Assembly: GCA_013368315.1 (NCBI GenBank)
Contig: JAACJM010000137.1
Coordinates: 62,001-126,000, forward strand
Length of the DNA stretch: 64,000 bases
Reading direction: 5' to 3'
Source of the DNA: Tetrapyrgos nigripes
Taxonomy: Eukaryota > Basidiomycota > Agaricomycetes > Agaricales > Campanellaceae
Shown: positions 42,890 through 55,610 of the stretch, one piece after another
Position numbering within the stretch: the stretch's first letter is position 1
How the letters are laid out: every line of letters starts with the position of its first letter
Notes under the pieces: model-generated
Database searches by the model: none
Seen by the model: the letters and a program-made list of their open reading frames with translations, nothing else
What the model was told of the DNA's origin: nothing
Translations under genes and position numbers: made by a program

Positions 42890-45800
42890 AGATGTTTAGG
42901 CCAGCATACAAGAGAATACAAAGGAAAGTGAGGAAAATGATATATAGTAAGAAGCTCTCCCAAGCGAAACTCTACTGACTACAGCCATCTACAAGGCGTT
43001 CTTCGATCATCTCAGACGATAGGCTATGTACTACCATAACTCTATGTAACAGGCCTATCCCGTTTAGGTATATTCCATTTTCCAAGTGAGGTCTATAAAC
43101 GACCCTACCGAATTCGCTGTTATTTAGCTTTTTCTTCTTCCTGACTACCATCGTCATACACTTGTATATCTCTATTTTCAGAATAGAAAGACATACGAAT
43201 CGTCGGAATAAGAGGAAGCATTACACTCTATGAAGCCAGATCCTAGAGAATACAAAGGAAAGTGTAGGAAAGTGATTTTTGTTAAAAAGTTCACTCAAGT
43301 GCAACTCAGCTGGATTGACAGTTCTACAAGGCATTTGTCAATCGTCCCAGACGATAGCCTATTTACTACGATAACTCTACGAAGCCAGGCGAAGCTCAGC
43401 ATGCAATAGAATACAAAAGAATGAGCAGAAAAGTAATTTATGTTCAAAAGCTCACTTAAGCGCAACTCAGCTGACTCCAACCTTCCACAAGGAATTCAGC
43501 GATCATCTCAAACGACAGGCTATGTACTGCCTTAACTCTACGAAGCCAGGCGGAGTCAGCATACAATATAATACAATGGAAAGAAAGTGATACAGTGAAA
43601 AGCTCACTCAAGCTCAGCTCTGCTGGCTCCAGCCTTCCACAAGGCCTTCGTCGATCGTCTCAGACGATAGGCTATGTACTGCAATAACTCTACTAAGCCA
43701 GGCGAAGTCAGCATACAGTAAATACAAAGAAAAATGTAGAAAAGAGATTTAGAGTGGAAAGCCCACTCAAGTGAAGATCTACTGACTCTAGTCTTCCACA
43801 AGGCATTCATTTATTGTCCCAACGATAGGCCATATACTACAATAACTCTACTAAGCCAGCATATGATAAAATATAAAGGAAAGTGGAGGACAGTGATTTC
43901 CGGGGAAAAGCTCACTCAAGCTCAACTCTGCTTCCTCCAACCTTTCACAAGGTGTTCAGCGATCGTATGAAGGTGAGACAATCGGCTTTGTACTATCATA
44001 ACTCTATGTAGCTGGCATACAAGAGAATACAGAGGAAAGTGCAGGAACGTGATTTATGGTGAAGAGCTCACTGAAGCGAAACTCTGCTGACTCCAGCCTT
44101 CCAAAAGGCATTGGTCGGCGAACATCCCAGACAATAGGCTATGTACTATAATAACTCTACTAAGCTCGGCGAAGCGGACATACGTTAAAATACAAAGGAA
44201 TGTGGAGGACAGTAATTTATGGTGTGAAAAGCTCACTCAAGTGAAACTCTGTGGAGTGTCGCACCAGTCTCCTGGTCGGCATCAACAATAAGTGAGCGAG
44301 TGGTGGATGACTTGTATCACTTGTGCAAATATTTCACTTCATTTATATTCTCTTGGATGCTGCCGGCTTCGTGGAGTCTACGAGTGCAGGTACAGTGGGA
44401 TGGAAAAGAATACAAAAGAAATTGTAGACGGTCATTTATAGTAAAAAGCTCACAGAAACGCAACGCTACCGATTCAAGCTGTCTAAAGGGCGTTGAGTGA
44501 TCGCCACGGACGATAGCTTACAGAGTGAAGGAAGTCCACGAGACCAGGGCAAGCCCGGTTACAGAGAAATATAAAAGAAATTGTGGAAAGTCATTTGTGG
44601 CAAAAAAGCCCAGTCAGAGGAGTCCAGCCGTTCTCAAGGCGTTCATTGATCGTCCCGGACGATAGCTTATGTACTGCAATAATTGTACGAGTCAGTGGAC
44701 AGAAGAATATGAAGGAAATTGTAAAAAAAGGCAACTGGGCAGAATCCAGCTGTTCACAAGGCGTTCAGTGATCTTCCCGGCCGATAGCCTATGGAGTGCA
44801 ATAACTGTACGAGCCAGGCACAGCCAGTGAACAGAAGAATGTAAAAGAAATTGTAGGAAATTCTATCATTATAAAAGATCACTCAAAAACAACTCTGGAG
44901 ACTTCAGCCATTCACAAGGCATTCAGTGATCGTCCCGGACAATAGCTTATGTACTGCAATAATTGTACGAGTCAGTGGACAGAAGAATACAAAGGAAATT
45001 GTAAAAAAGTTCATTATAGTGAAAAGAACGCAACTGCGCAGAATCCAGCTGTTCTTAAGGCGTTCAGTGATCGTCCCGGACGATAGCCTATGTAGTACAG
45101 TAATTGTACGAGCCAGGTACAGCCAGTGAACAGAAGAATACAAAAGAAATTGTAGGAAAGTCTATCATAGTAAAAGATCACTCAAACACAACTATGGAGA
45201 CTCCAGCCGTTCACAAGGCATTCAGTGATCGTCCCGGACGATAGCTTATGTACTGCGCTAATTGTACAAGTCAGTGGACAGAAGAATACAAAGGAAATTG
45301 TAAAAAAGTTCATTATAGTGAAAAGAACGCAACTGCGCAGAATCCAGCCATTCACAAGGCGTTCAGTGATCGTCCCGGACGATAGCATATGTAGGGCAAT
45401 TGTACGAGCCAGGCACAGCCAGTGAACAGAAGAATACAAAAGAAATTGTAGGAAAGTCTATCATAGTAAAAGATCACTTAAACACAACTCTGGAGACTCC
45501 AGCCGTTAACAAGGCGTTCAGTGATCATCCCGGACAATAGCTTATGTACGGCAATAATTGTACGAGTCAGTGGACAGAAGAATACGAAGGAAATTGTAAA
45601 AAAGGCAACTAGGCAGAATCCAGCTGTTCACAAGGCGTTCAGTGATCGTCCCGGACGATAGCCTATGTAGTGCAGTAACTGTACGAGCGAGGCACAGCCA
45701 GTGAACAGAAGAATACAAAAGAAATTGTAGGTAAGTCTATCATAGTAAAAGATCAGTCAAACACAACTCTGGAGACTCCAGCCGTTCACAAGGCATTCAG

Positions 45801-47190
45801 TGATCATCCCGGACGATAGCCTATGTACTGCAATAACAGAATAGAAACAAGAAATTGTAGGAATGTATATTATAGTAAAAAGCTCGCTCAAACACAGCTC
45901 TGCTGACTCCAGCCATCCACAAGGCTTTCAGTGATTGTCCCAGACGATAGCTTTGGTACTGCAATAACTATAAGAGCCATTCGGAGCCAGCGGACAAAAG
46001 AATACAAAGGAAATCGCAGAAAAGTCTATTATAGTGAAATGCTTACCCAAACGCAAATATGCTGACTCCTGGCATTCACAAGGCGTTCAGTGATCGTCCC
46101 AGAAAAAAGTATACATGCTGCAATAATTGTACGAGCAAGGTGAAGCCAGTGGACAGAAGAATACAAAAGGAATTATAGAAAACTCTATTATAGTAAAAAG
46201 CTCAAACGCAACTCTGTAGACTCCAGCTGTTCACAAGGCGTTCAGTGATCATCCCGGACGATAGCCTGTGTACTGCAATAATTATACAGGCCAGACGAAG
46301 CCAGTAGACAGAATGATACAAAGCAAATTGTAGGCAAGTCTATTATATTAAAAAGCTGACTCAAACGCAACTCGGCAGCCTCCAGGCTTACACAAGGCGT
46401 CCAGTGATCATCCAGACAATAGTCTCCGTACCGAAATACTCTGGAAAGCCAGGCAAAGGCAGGATTCAAAATGATACATAAGAAAAGTCCTCCGGTGATA
46501 TGTTTACTATAGAAGACTCTGATTGACTTGGCTTTACCTGGACGATCACTGAATGTCTTGTGGACGGCAGTCCTATGGCTGAGTGAGGTTTTCACTATAA
46601 ATATGACTTTTCTACAACTTCTTTTGTATTCTTTTGAATCCTGGCTTCGTCCGTCCTTCCAGAGGATTGTAGTGCCTGTGACATTGTCCCAGACGATCCC
46701 TGAATGCATTTTAAATGACTGAAGTCAGCAGAGTTGCGCTTGAGTGAGGTTTTCACTATGCATGATTTTTCTACAATTTCGTATGTATTATTTTGAATCC
46801 TGTCTTTGCCTGGCCTTCCAGAGTATTTCGGTACGGAGACTATTGTCTGGATGATCACTGGACGCCTTGTGAACGGCTGGAGTCTCTAGAGTTGTGTTTG
46901 AGTGATCTTTTACTATGATAAACTTTCCTACAATCTCTTTTGTATTCTTCTGTTTACTGGCTGTGCCTGGCTCGTACAATTATTGCACTACATAGGCTAT
47001 CGTCCGGGACGATCACTGAACGCCTTGTGAACGGCTGGATTCTGCGCAGTTGCGTTCTTTTCACTATAATGAACTTTTTTACAATTTCCTTTGTATTCTT
47101 CTGTCCACTGACTCGTACAATTATTGCAGTACATAAGCTATCGTCCGGGACGATCACTGAATGCCTTGTGAACGGCTGGATCCTCCCAGA
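42890..47190 (+). repeat. Satellite array of 140-160 bp monomers, orientation switch near 46.5 kb
   Basis: About 20-25 degenerate monomers in direct orientation (42890-46500) carry, in order, AGAATACAAAAGAAATTGTA, AAAAGCTCACTCAA, CTCCAGCCGTTCACAAGGCG, GTGATCGTCCCGGACGATAG and CTGTACGAGCCAG. The core ATCGTCC-C-GGACGAT is a 15-base palindrome. From about 46510 to 47180 roughly five monomers occur reverse-complemented. Similarity between monomers rises toward 44.9-46.3 kb. Open frames inside are by-products of the repeat (for example IVPDDSLCTAI recurring). Confidence 0.85.
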
Positions 47191-47264
47191 GGGAACAGTG
47201 GAGAGGAAAGACTCACAAATGAAGGCGTTGTGGTGGTTAAGTAGAAAGAAAGGTCAATGATGTC

Positions 47265-47934
47265 TAGGGCTCCGCGCCGTACCAGTACTGTACGGTTTGT
47301 ACTGGTACCGTACGACGGATACGGTCCCGTACCGTACAAGGCCGCTGCAGGGTCCAATACGGGTACGGGTACTGGACGGGTAAACCCGTATTGGACCGTA
47401 TTTTTTACGGCCGTCGTACGGGTTTGTACGGTATACGGGTCGGCCATGCATCGGCGAAGGCTTTTCTCTGTGTTTATGCCATATGCTATCTCTGTAAATT
47501 AAATATCGTCAAATACTGAGCAGTTTGCGGCGGAAAATCTTGGGAAAATTGATGCTTGATCACATCAAGGGAAAATGTACTTACCAAAAAAGGTGCGTAG
47601 AGACCTGCCGAAGTATTGCCGAAATGCTTTGTGCCTCAAAGTCATCTCGAACGCACTGTTAACGTTGAGCGGTGCACTACATCAAATTGTTTTCTCGCAT
47701 TAATTCCTCTCAATAAGTCCCAATAAGTCTATTTCAAATCAGATTCCTGGCCATTTCCTGGCAAAAAGACCCGTATACCCGTATTAACCCGTAATACTGC
47801 CGTATCAGTACCCGTCCCGTATCGTACAAGCTTCCAGATGAACCTGTACGAATACGGGGACGGGTACACCATACCAGTACTGGACCCGTAAAAAATACGG
47901 GCATACCAGTATTACTGGACGGTGCGGAGCCCTA
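47265..47934. mobile_element. hAT-like MITE (670 bp) flanked by ATGATGTC
   Basis: The ends are TAGGGCTCCGCGCCGT and, reverse-complemented, TAGGGCTCCGCACCGT. An exact 8-bp duplication ATGATGTC lies at 47257-47264 and 47935-47942. Both subterminal regions (47280-47445 and 47769-47925) are dense in CGTAC, CCGTA and ACGGGTA words in both orientations. There is no coding capacity. The features fit a non-autonomous hAT element. Confidence 0.85.
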
Positions 47935-47942
47935 ATGATGTC

Positions 47943-49890
47943 ATCAATGCCGTGAGCATTAACGACAGTGAACAAGTTGTACTGCATGAATAACTTGGTC
48001 GGGACATGGATGCATCCACATTGTACTACTAAGGCGGAATGTAGATGGATGCACGTTGAGACCGAGTCTATGTATAGCATCCTGAGCGCATAGTCGATTG
48101 TCACTCGGTGTCCGTAGCGTCCTGGACGCTTGCTGGACGCTATGCGAATGCTTGGTGCACTAGGTGTAAGTCGGAGGCTAAATGATCCCATTGGGGCTCA
48201 AACTTATATTTAGTACTTGAACAGACAGACAAAAACTCCATTAACTATCTAGAAATACATTAGGTAGATACATTGACACTCAATCCATTAAGGCAATGTG
48301 TGAAAAAAAAAACACCAGACAGAATGTCCCCGTTGCCTCCAGGGACGGTAGCTCGGGTTCTCATTCGTTCACCTGGGTTATTTCACTGGAACAAAAAGGA
48401 AGAGTTTCGGATTGCAGATACTAAGTATGCTTACTATAGTATCTGTTGAAGCGGCTGATAAAGCATATAGAGCATGCTTGCTACCATATGCTGATGAAGT
48501 CGGGGCTGCTAAAGAATGCCTCTCATGATTAGAATATATATATGAAAGAATGAAAGCGATCTAGTTCCTACAGCATGCGTAAACTCCTCACATGAAGCCG
48601 CTCGTCATGATCGTGCGTGCCCTTGGAATGGTTCTCGAACTTAGCTTTGTGTTTATTATCTGTGTTTGCTCCCGAGTTCTCGACCAAACTGCAGGTAGAC
48701 CTCAGTCGTTAAGAGCTTTGATAATTGACAGACGAGAGGAGAACGAGGATGAGAAGATCAATAGGGAAGAGGACGACACGAGTGGTTACGTATACATCCC
48801 AACGGCTGTATTCAGTCGGTTAGCTTGCATGCTATAAAATTGGGTGGTGCGTCACATGTCAACGTTGGATGTTGAACTCGGACTTCTTTCACCTTCTACC
48901 CATCATTGTGACCGCTGGTCTCTTTTCTTTCTTTACCCTACGTCAACCCACAGGATCTGGATACAGGATTCTGTGCATGGGACTTGATCACCCCATATGC
49001 AGAATCCTGTATTCAGATGCGTTCGTGGGTTGGCCCTTGCGGCTCCTCGGAGCTAAGTAATGGGGCGGGAGCTATCATATCGTCACCAGCTGGCTTAACG
49101 CATCGTAGCTCCTAAATCCCATTCAACATAGTGTTTTGAAAAGTTCATCAGAAGGGTTTTGAGGTGAGCTTTTGCTTTCCTTTGACCAGCTTCGTCTGAC
49201 GTTCTGCAGGGATGGTGTTCTTACACAGTATACTTGCGTATGAAAAGCGAGTGGCCAAGGTTCGAGTTTAAAGAAAAGGTGTGTAGTCCTTTTGTCTTGT
49301 TCGGTACCAAACCACTCATCACACGTCCTCAGTCGTCTTTTTTGCTATGTTACTCTCCCTTTAAGAACATTGCTACCGTGAACTACGCTAGACATTACAT
49401 TTTTCTTTGTCCATTTATTATAGGACCTTTTAGGTTGCGTTTGGTCCCGCCTCCGCTGTCAAAGTGAGTCCGCTGGTTCTTCGCTACCTGATATTGGTGT
49501 CTTACTGCTTCCTCAGGCTCCATCACACTCTGACCACGACATTTGCAGAGGGGCTTTAACGTGCTTCAGGTGTAATGTCTTCAGATTTTTTACGTGGTTT
49601 AGTGGTTCTGACATCTCTCCAGGATCTGATACATACAATGAATCATGCTCGCTGTTCCTGTATCTCTACTCTACATACTTGTTTTCAACATCTTCCCTGG
49701 CGGCCGCCTCTCGTTCTTTCTTTAGTACCTATTGCATCATATTGTTCCTGTTTTCTGTGCGTTTGTTCTTGACTTGATGTGGTCATTTATGTTGTAGACA
49801 ATATCTTGTAGCCATACATATTTAATTATGGACTTGGTTGAGAATTTTTGCATGTAGCAAGCTAAACTTTTTTGCTCGTCAGCTGCCTCA
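47943..49890. other. Region without a supported gene
   Basis: Only short frames. One plus-strand 81-codon frame (48592-48837) has a hydrophobic N-terminus (LELSFVFIICVC) and an acidic middle; I cannot support it as a gene. A long imperfect hairpin lies at 48939-49033. Confidence 0.4.
48939..49033. repeat. Long imperfect hairpin
   Basis: ATCTGGATACAGGATTCTG pairs with CAGAATCCTGTATTCAGAT (one mismatch) across a loop of about 27 bases, and CAACCCAC / GTGGGTTG extends the stem outside after a small bulge. Confidence 0.65.
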
Positions 49891-49901
49891 ACCCTAGTGT
49901 G

Positions 49902-50012
49902 GGGTCAAGACCACTTATGTAATGTTATAAACCTGTCGCAGCCAAACCAATACCTCAGCGCGTGGTCACGTGACTGCACCACTGCTGCCTCCCCTCCGAA
50001 ACCCTACTCCAC
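49902..50012 (+). repeat. Possible diverged solo LTR related to the 18-kb gag element
   Basis: The end reads GGTCACGTGACTGCACCACT then CCGAAACCCTACTCCA, close to the end of the 147-bp LTR (ATCACGTGACACTACAGG ... CCGAAACCCCTACTCCA). The left boundary is a guess at TGTGGGGTC. Confidence 0.3.
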
Positions 50013-50019
50013 CGATGAC

Positions 50020-51590
50020 TAAACGCTAGTTTGTGTTGTTCCACTCTTTGCAGGGGGATAGATGGTGGTCAATTCAGGATGTTTAGTGGGTGGTTGAGTG
50101 GCTGTAGCAGAAACAACATTAAGTCCACTTTCACTGCATGTGGGAAAATACGCGTTGGGAGGAGTTTTAAGGCCCAGGTCAAAGTGGCTCGTAGGCATGG
50201 CCCTACAGGATGGTTTTCCTGTTTCTGTAGATGAAATGGAAGATACTGGCACCCTATGCAGACTGCGCGTAAGTCGTCTAGGTATAGTCCGTGAGGGATA
50301 CATTTTTGACACAGAAAAGAGCGAACTGGTCGAGTATGGGTGAAAGGAAGGGTCTGTGCTGTAATGGGGCGCAGAATCAAGTTTCTGCTGTCAAATGGAA
50401 TGTACTGACGCCCCGCCAGGAGTGGGCACCACTGGGAATGGGACACAAAACCAGGTTGACAGTTGGGGGGGCAAAATCAGCAACGACTTGAAGGCACAGA
50501 CGTTGTTTGAGAATTCCGCATTGTATGGACCTGTGGGCTGGCTTATATGTTAGGGGGGGTCATAGTGGACATTTTGGCACCCCGCTCCAGCGGGGCGCTT
50601 GTCGTCTTGGTACCCATAGGTGGTCATAGATTTTGGGGTGTGGGTGAAAGCAAGTTTCAAGGATTTCTCAGGAGGAGCATGGATTGGGGTTAGGGTTGGG
50701 GACTTAGTGATATGGTATCAACCCCCAGGAGTCCGAATCTTCAAGTTTTAAGGCAAACGGGGCGGCGGTTGTTGAGATAATCGCGAAACGACGCTGAAAA
50801 AGATGACATAATGGCCTGCAGACCAGGTACCCCAAAAAGTGCTCTCCCGGACCTGATCCCGGAGCGCGCACAGCTTTCGAGGTCTGGGAATCCGAATCTG
50901 CAGTTTTTAGGACGAACGGATGAGCAGGGGACGAGCAGTGTGCGGACCTTTGAAAAAAGCACCGATGTCCATTGTGGGAGCTAACCTATATATAGTTCTG
51001 AATACATACCTCGAACACCTAAACCCGAGAAAGATAAGTAGACACGTATGCGTTTGGGAAAAGTTCGACTCACACAGTGTGTTATTATATTTGTAAACGC
51101 TGAGAGCAGCATGAACCTGGTATATCCGTACTTCTGAGTAGTTGAAGACAACAATTAACAGCATTGATACTTACAAGTAGTAGGCAGTACCTGATATAGA
51201 ATAATCATGGAGGGGTAAGAAATTGGTTATTGATTCGTCCGCTTGAGTAGGGAAAATACTCACCGTCTCTAAATAACAACGCAATCAATGGATCCTGCAG
51301 AACATTTAAACCATAATAATGTCTTAATGACCAGGATTTCCATAGCGTGAATGAAAAGAGGAAAGATTCAACGACTATACTCATTATCCATGGGATTATG
51401 CGTTCTTGTTACAGAAAGGAAAAAGAAACAGCAAAGACAAATCAGATTGAACGTGAGTTTGGGATAAGTGCAAGTGAGAGACTCACTGAAAGCACTGAAG
51501 AAAGAAAGGTCACAACGAGGATGAAACAAGTTGAACATGATGGTGCTTGTTTTATTGAGGATACACAATAAATAAACTCACGGAGCGGCG
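50020..51590. other. Region with no supported gene; repeated segments
   Basis: A plus-strand frame at 50098-50343 is open for 81 codons but unrecognised. Two related segments (GAGTCCGAATCTTCAAG near 50729 and GGAATCCGAATCTGCAG near 50887) lie about 158 bp apart, and CCCCGCTCCAGCGGGG (50580) forms a hairpin. GGGTTAGGGTTGGGGACTTA at 50687-50706 is shared with 38233-38252. Confidence 0.4.
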
Positions 51591-52580
51591 GGTAGTAGCG
51601 GGGCCACACACCCTTCAGGATGCATTTCCACCGGTACAGTATTTCGGTCCAAGACCAGCCACTATTGGCATACAGAGAGCTCAGCGTTAAACGCAAGACC
51701 ACGTTGATTAGTTCTGCTCACCATCGAAATCCCGATAAACAACAAATTTGTGACGACAGTAATCAACAAGATTCGACGGCTCCGTTCGTAAAGTGCATAT
51801 ATACGCAAGTTGAGGGAGGCTGTTTGGATCAGAGGATGGATAGACCGTGTGAAGAGAATGAGAATGAGGACATGGATAGAAGCTACCTACCGTATATAGC
51901 AATAGTTCTCAAAATGACCCAACCGGCATAGTAGGAATAGAATCGCATGCACCTGGATAGATAAGCAAGCAAACATGCCACTTCAGAATCAAGGGGCAGA
52001 TTTGGGATTTCTCGATTAGAATTTACTGACGCCTGGAAAGTGAAAAGTAAAAAGTGCAGTGAGCCGTGACGTCGACACATAATTAAAAACAAGCCCGTGA
52101 TGAATCGAATGAGCGGGTATGGACTCACGCTAGTATTCATCATTGAAAACTTCACCACCGTCTCAGGAATCGTTCCGACCAATCCCAAATATCGGATGAT
52201 AAGGAAGCAATAAGAGGATAGGATTTTAGGCCGCGTCCATATGTACTTGACTTCATCGCCTAAACTGATATCAACCAGCTGCCACAGTCAACGGAGAAGC
52301 TAGGTAGAGGTTTCACCGAAAGTGATAATATAATCCCAAAAAAGGACCGCTATAAATTTTGCATTTGTGGTGTCCACATCGGAAAGCTTACAAACATTAC
52401 GTACTGATACTCAGGAGGTGAATATACCTATGAACCACTCTACGGATCCACAGATTATCAGGATCAGTACGTATTACAATCAGGCACCACGGGAACGTGT
52501 AAGGACATAAAAGAAATAAATGGAGATACTTACACCGATAGGTGCCCTTCGATACTGACGATGTCAACGCCTTGATCCAT
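51590..52580 (-). CDS. DUF6533-type membrane protein (multi-exon)
   Basis: A short first exon, 52580-52534, reads MDQGVDIVSIEGHLS. The exon near 52265-52140 reads GDEVKYIWTRPKILSSYCFL followed by IIRYLGLVGTIPETVVK, the typical DUF6533 signature of basidiomycete integral membrane proteins (first two membrane segments). A later exon near 51975-51885 gives AYLSRCMRFYSYYAGWVILR then TIAIYGR, and one near 51640-51592 gives EMHPEGCVAPLLPAA before a GTGAGT donor. Further small exons probably continue to about 51240. Exon edges between 52530 and 52265 are not settled. The usual seven-helix family has unknown function. Confidence 0.65.
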
Positions 52581-54604
52581 TATGATAAGATAATATCTTC
52601 CTCAAGATTTTAGAAGGAGACGTTTTGATTTTGTTCTTGGGTCGTGTTCGGGAGGAGATGAAGGAAAGGAAGGGGATAAAGCCACAGGAGGATCAGTAAT
52701 GGATGGGAAAAGAAAGAAATGCAAAGAAAGAGAAAGGAGGTCGATGAAGAGGAGGAACAGGATTTCGGTAGTTGAAAGGTGTAGTAAAGACAGCACTACT
52801 TGCACACGTCGAAATAATCGCAAGACTCTAAACGCGAAAAATAATGCAAATGACAATATTCCAATACTATTCTGTACAGAACTCTGGCTGCGGGTCCGGG
52901 TCCCGAGAGCGGAGAGGCGCGCTGAGAGTGTGCGAGAAGAAGGAGGAAGGCGGACGATGCAAGAGACGAAGGTAAGGAAAGAGGGAAGGGAATACTCTGT
53001 AGAAAAGAAATGGGGTACTCGTCGATCTCAGCTCGTGTGTCTTTTTATGAAAGGTTTTTCGAGGGTCACCACCCAATTAGTCGGTGGCGCTTACTTGGTC
53101 GACAGAAGCGCTAGCCAATGCCGTCCTTGCATCCCTGCCTTAGGATTGACAGTGACATCTGTCCGCTGTTTCGGAGTTACAAGAATTGTATATGCATAAT
53201 ACATGCCTTGAGACTATTGCATACATGATGCGGTCTAGAAATTGAAAGACAATACCGTCCATCTACAGTATTCGCTTCTACTCACCAATTACGATAACCT
53301 CACCATTACCCGTGTTCCATTCCACTCCCATCCCTATTAGTATTCCTATTCGGACCTAAATTGTACCCTGATGTTGTGATTGTAGCTGAGCCAGGCGCAG
53401 GGGCAGTGGCAAGAGCGTTGTATCCAAGGAGTAAGTCTTAGGGCTCGCCACCGTTACCGTACACGGTTACGATCGCGTTTTTTACGGTCCTATTACACGG
53501 TCACGGTAGAACCGTAACCGTGCCGTATGTATCCTTCCCAAGCCCCGAGACGATACGGGTATGGGTCGTAGCCGTGCGTATGGCGGCCCTGCCAAATTCT
53601 TACAGGAAAAGGGTGCAAGTAGAAAACTGTTGACTGTTTTGTCCAATAATATAGTCAGTAAGACCAGATTAAGCAGTGAATGCCGTACTTGCTTGTCCCT
53701 AATAATACCCTGACGTCCCGACATATCGTTTGAATCCGTTAGACATTCAAATTGAATGGGTTTTGAACCAATTCCTTGTAGAGACGATGAGAAGCTAAAA
53801 ACCACTCGGAAAAAAGCTGAGTTAGGGGCGTTGAGAAAAATATTCCCATCTGCTTGCAGCCTCAGTGTCAGACGCGTCTTCTGCAGGCACATGGGAATTT
53901 GTTGCCTTTTTTGAACTAGGAATTTTCAGTGGCCGCTACTGCTTAAAGGCAACTACAAATTTATTCATTGTAGAATTTACCAAGTCCCAGAGCATTAGGG
54001 AGCGAGCTAGAGCGTCTTTTGTCACGGCAGATAAGCCTGTTGCTTCACTAGCTTGATTGCGAGTGTGCTGTGCAGGTGGTGCTGCTGATTCTTAAGATTA
54101 TTCATTATTTTCCTTAGTTGCTATTTTCCAAGATCTACATGCAAACCTTCCTCTGTTTTTGTTTTGAAGCAGAAGCCCCAGACACGTCAAAGAATCTGAA
54201 ATTGTCACCTTTGCATCCACTTTTCCCTCGAAGTCTATTGGAATGGGCACTCCCTTTGCGTGGCCATGGGTTACAAAATCACCTTGTGTGATTCTCTGCC
54301 AATTTGTACTTGCTTAATTCTATGATTCTTGTTCACCCAATTAGATTTCTGGAACTTATTGAAAGCAGGGCGTAACAGGGGCTCGGAGAAGTGTTATAAA
54401 TTAACAGAGTACTAGAAGGATAGAAGATGAAAGAAGAGTGTAAAAATTGACAGAGTACTAGATCAATAAGCTCGGAACATAATCTTCCCCAAAATGCTAA
54501 TAACAGGACTGTCAGGGGTCCATCAATATGAGCCTCTAGGGTCCCGGACACGGACACGGACATGGACAGGTATCAATCATCACCTCATCCAATCCTAATT
54601 CATC
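52581..54604. other. Region without a complete gene
   Basis: A plus-strand frame at 52699-53199 is very rich in Arg/Lys/Glu and unrecognised. Minus-strand 53420-53320 reads LLGYNALATAPAPGSATITT and stops at MEHG, which could be the last exon of a lost gene, cut at 53439 by hAT-like terminal sequence. Confidence 0.35.
53439..53590. repeat. hAT-terminus-like sequence
   Basis: Begins TAGGGCTCGCCACCG and ends, in reverse complement, CAGGGCCGCCATACG. It is filled with ACGGT/ACCGT words like those in the MITE at 47265. No target duplication was found, so it may be one or two truncated ends. Confidence 0.35.
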
Positions 54605-55601
54605 TTAATGATTCAACTTGAAAAGCTTAATCGCCGTCTCCCTCTTCAAAGCCAACAATTCCTCCCGAGTCAACGCATCTCCCTTCCCACCTTTGGTGCC
54701 ACCTAAACTATTAACCCACTTGCTCGCATCCTCAATTGAATCAAACGGATAATCCACCGAAAACATTATTCTGTCTATCCCAATTTGGCCTTTATGAAAC
54801 AGTAGGAGGGATGTATCGAAATCGCCAGAAGTCGTTGAGTAGAGATTTGTGTGCCAGTATGATCGAACGGTTTGATTCATGGTGAGGCCGTCGTCACGTT
54901 GGGCTTCGAGGCCTGGAAAAGTGGGAAAGACGGCGAAGGGGGTTATTAGGGGAGGGGGGGATATTGAGGAAGGACGATGGGAATATTTCGTGATCAACAC
55001 ACTGCAAATAATCTTCACAAATTTGGCACTTACGACTATCAATGCGGAGCAAATCTGAAGGTATACGTTCCCCCATGTGTCCCACAATCACCTTCAAAGT
55101 GGGAAAGCGACTGTACCAAAAGGAAAGAAAATTGCAAGTGTCAATGTTAAGAACTATTTCTTTGAAAGAAAAGAAGAACAACGAATATACATGTACTCAC
55201 TCAAACACCCCATTCGTACACAGCCCTAAGACATGCCCAGACAGCGTCGCTTGAAACTCTTGAGATGCCCCTATAAGGAATGGAGCGTGGCTGTAGGTCA
55301 GGTTTAAGATGAGAGGGATATTAACCCTAGGATGGAAATATACAGGAACATCGAGATCTGTAACCATTTTCCAGAATGGGTCGAATTGAGGCGAGTCATA
55401 GTATATCAAGGTATCTGCATCCAGGGTAGTGAATTGAAGTGGTAAGCATAAGTGAATATCGATGAAGGTGGGAAGTATAGAGACTTAAATTAGACAATGA
55501 ACTCGTAATACTGACCATTATTATCCCCAGCCTGCTGATAATCATTCACCAACGCACCCAAAAATCCCAATTCATTGACTGTCCGATTCAACTCTTGGGC
55601 A

Positions 55602-55610
55602 GCTTCGAGT
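55602..55610. repeat. 9-bp target-site duplication, left copy (MULE2)
   Basis: GCTTCGAGT, identical to 60990-60998. Confidence 0.9.

Noticed and set aside
42890..47190. CRISPR-like array
   Set aside because: Monomers are contiguous and degenerate with no constant-repeat/unique-spacer pattern, and the genome is eukaryotic.
44926..47260. Repeated open frames with IVPDDSLCTAI-type text in the satellite
   Set aside because: They recur because the DNA repeats, occur on both strands, shift frame between monomers and show no start or splice pattern.
52699..53199. Arg/Lys/Glu-rich plus-strand frame as a gene
   Set aside because: Low-complexity composition from a GAAGGAGG-rich stretch, no motif and no clear intron structure.
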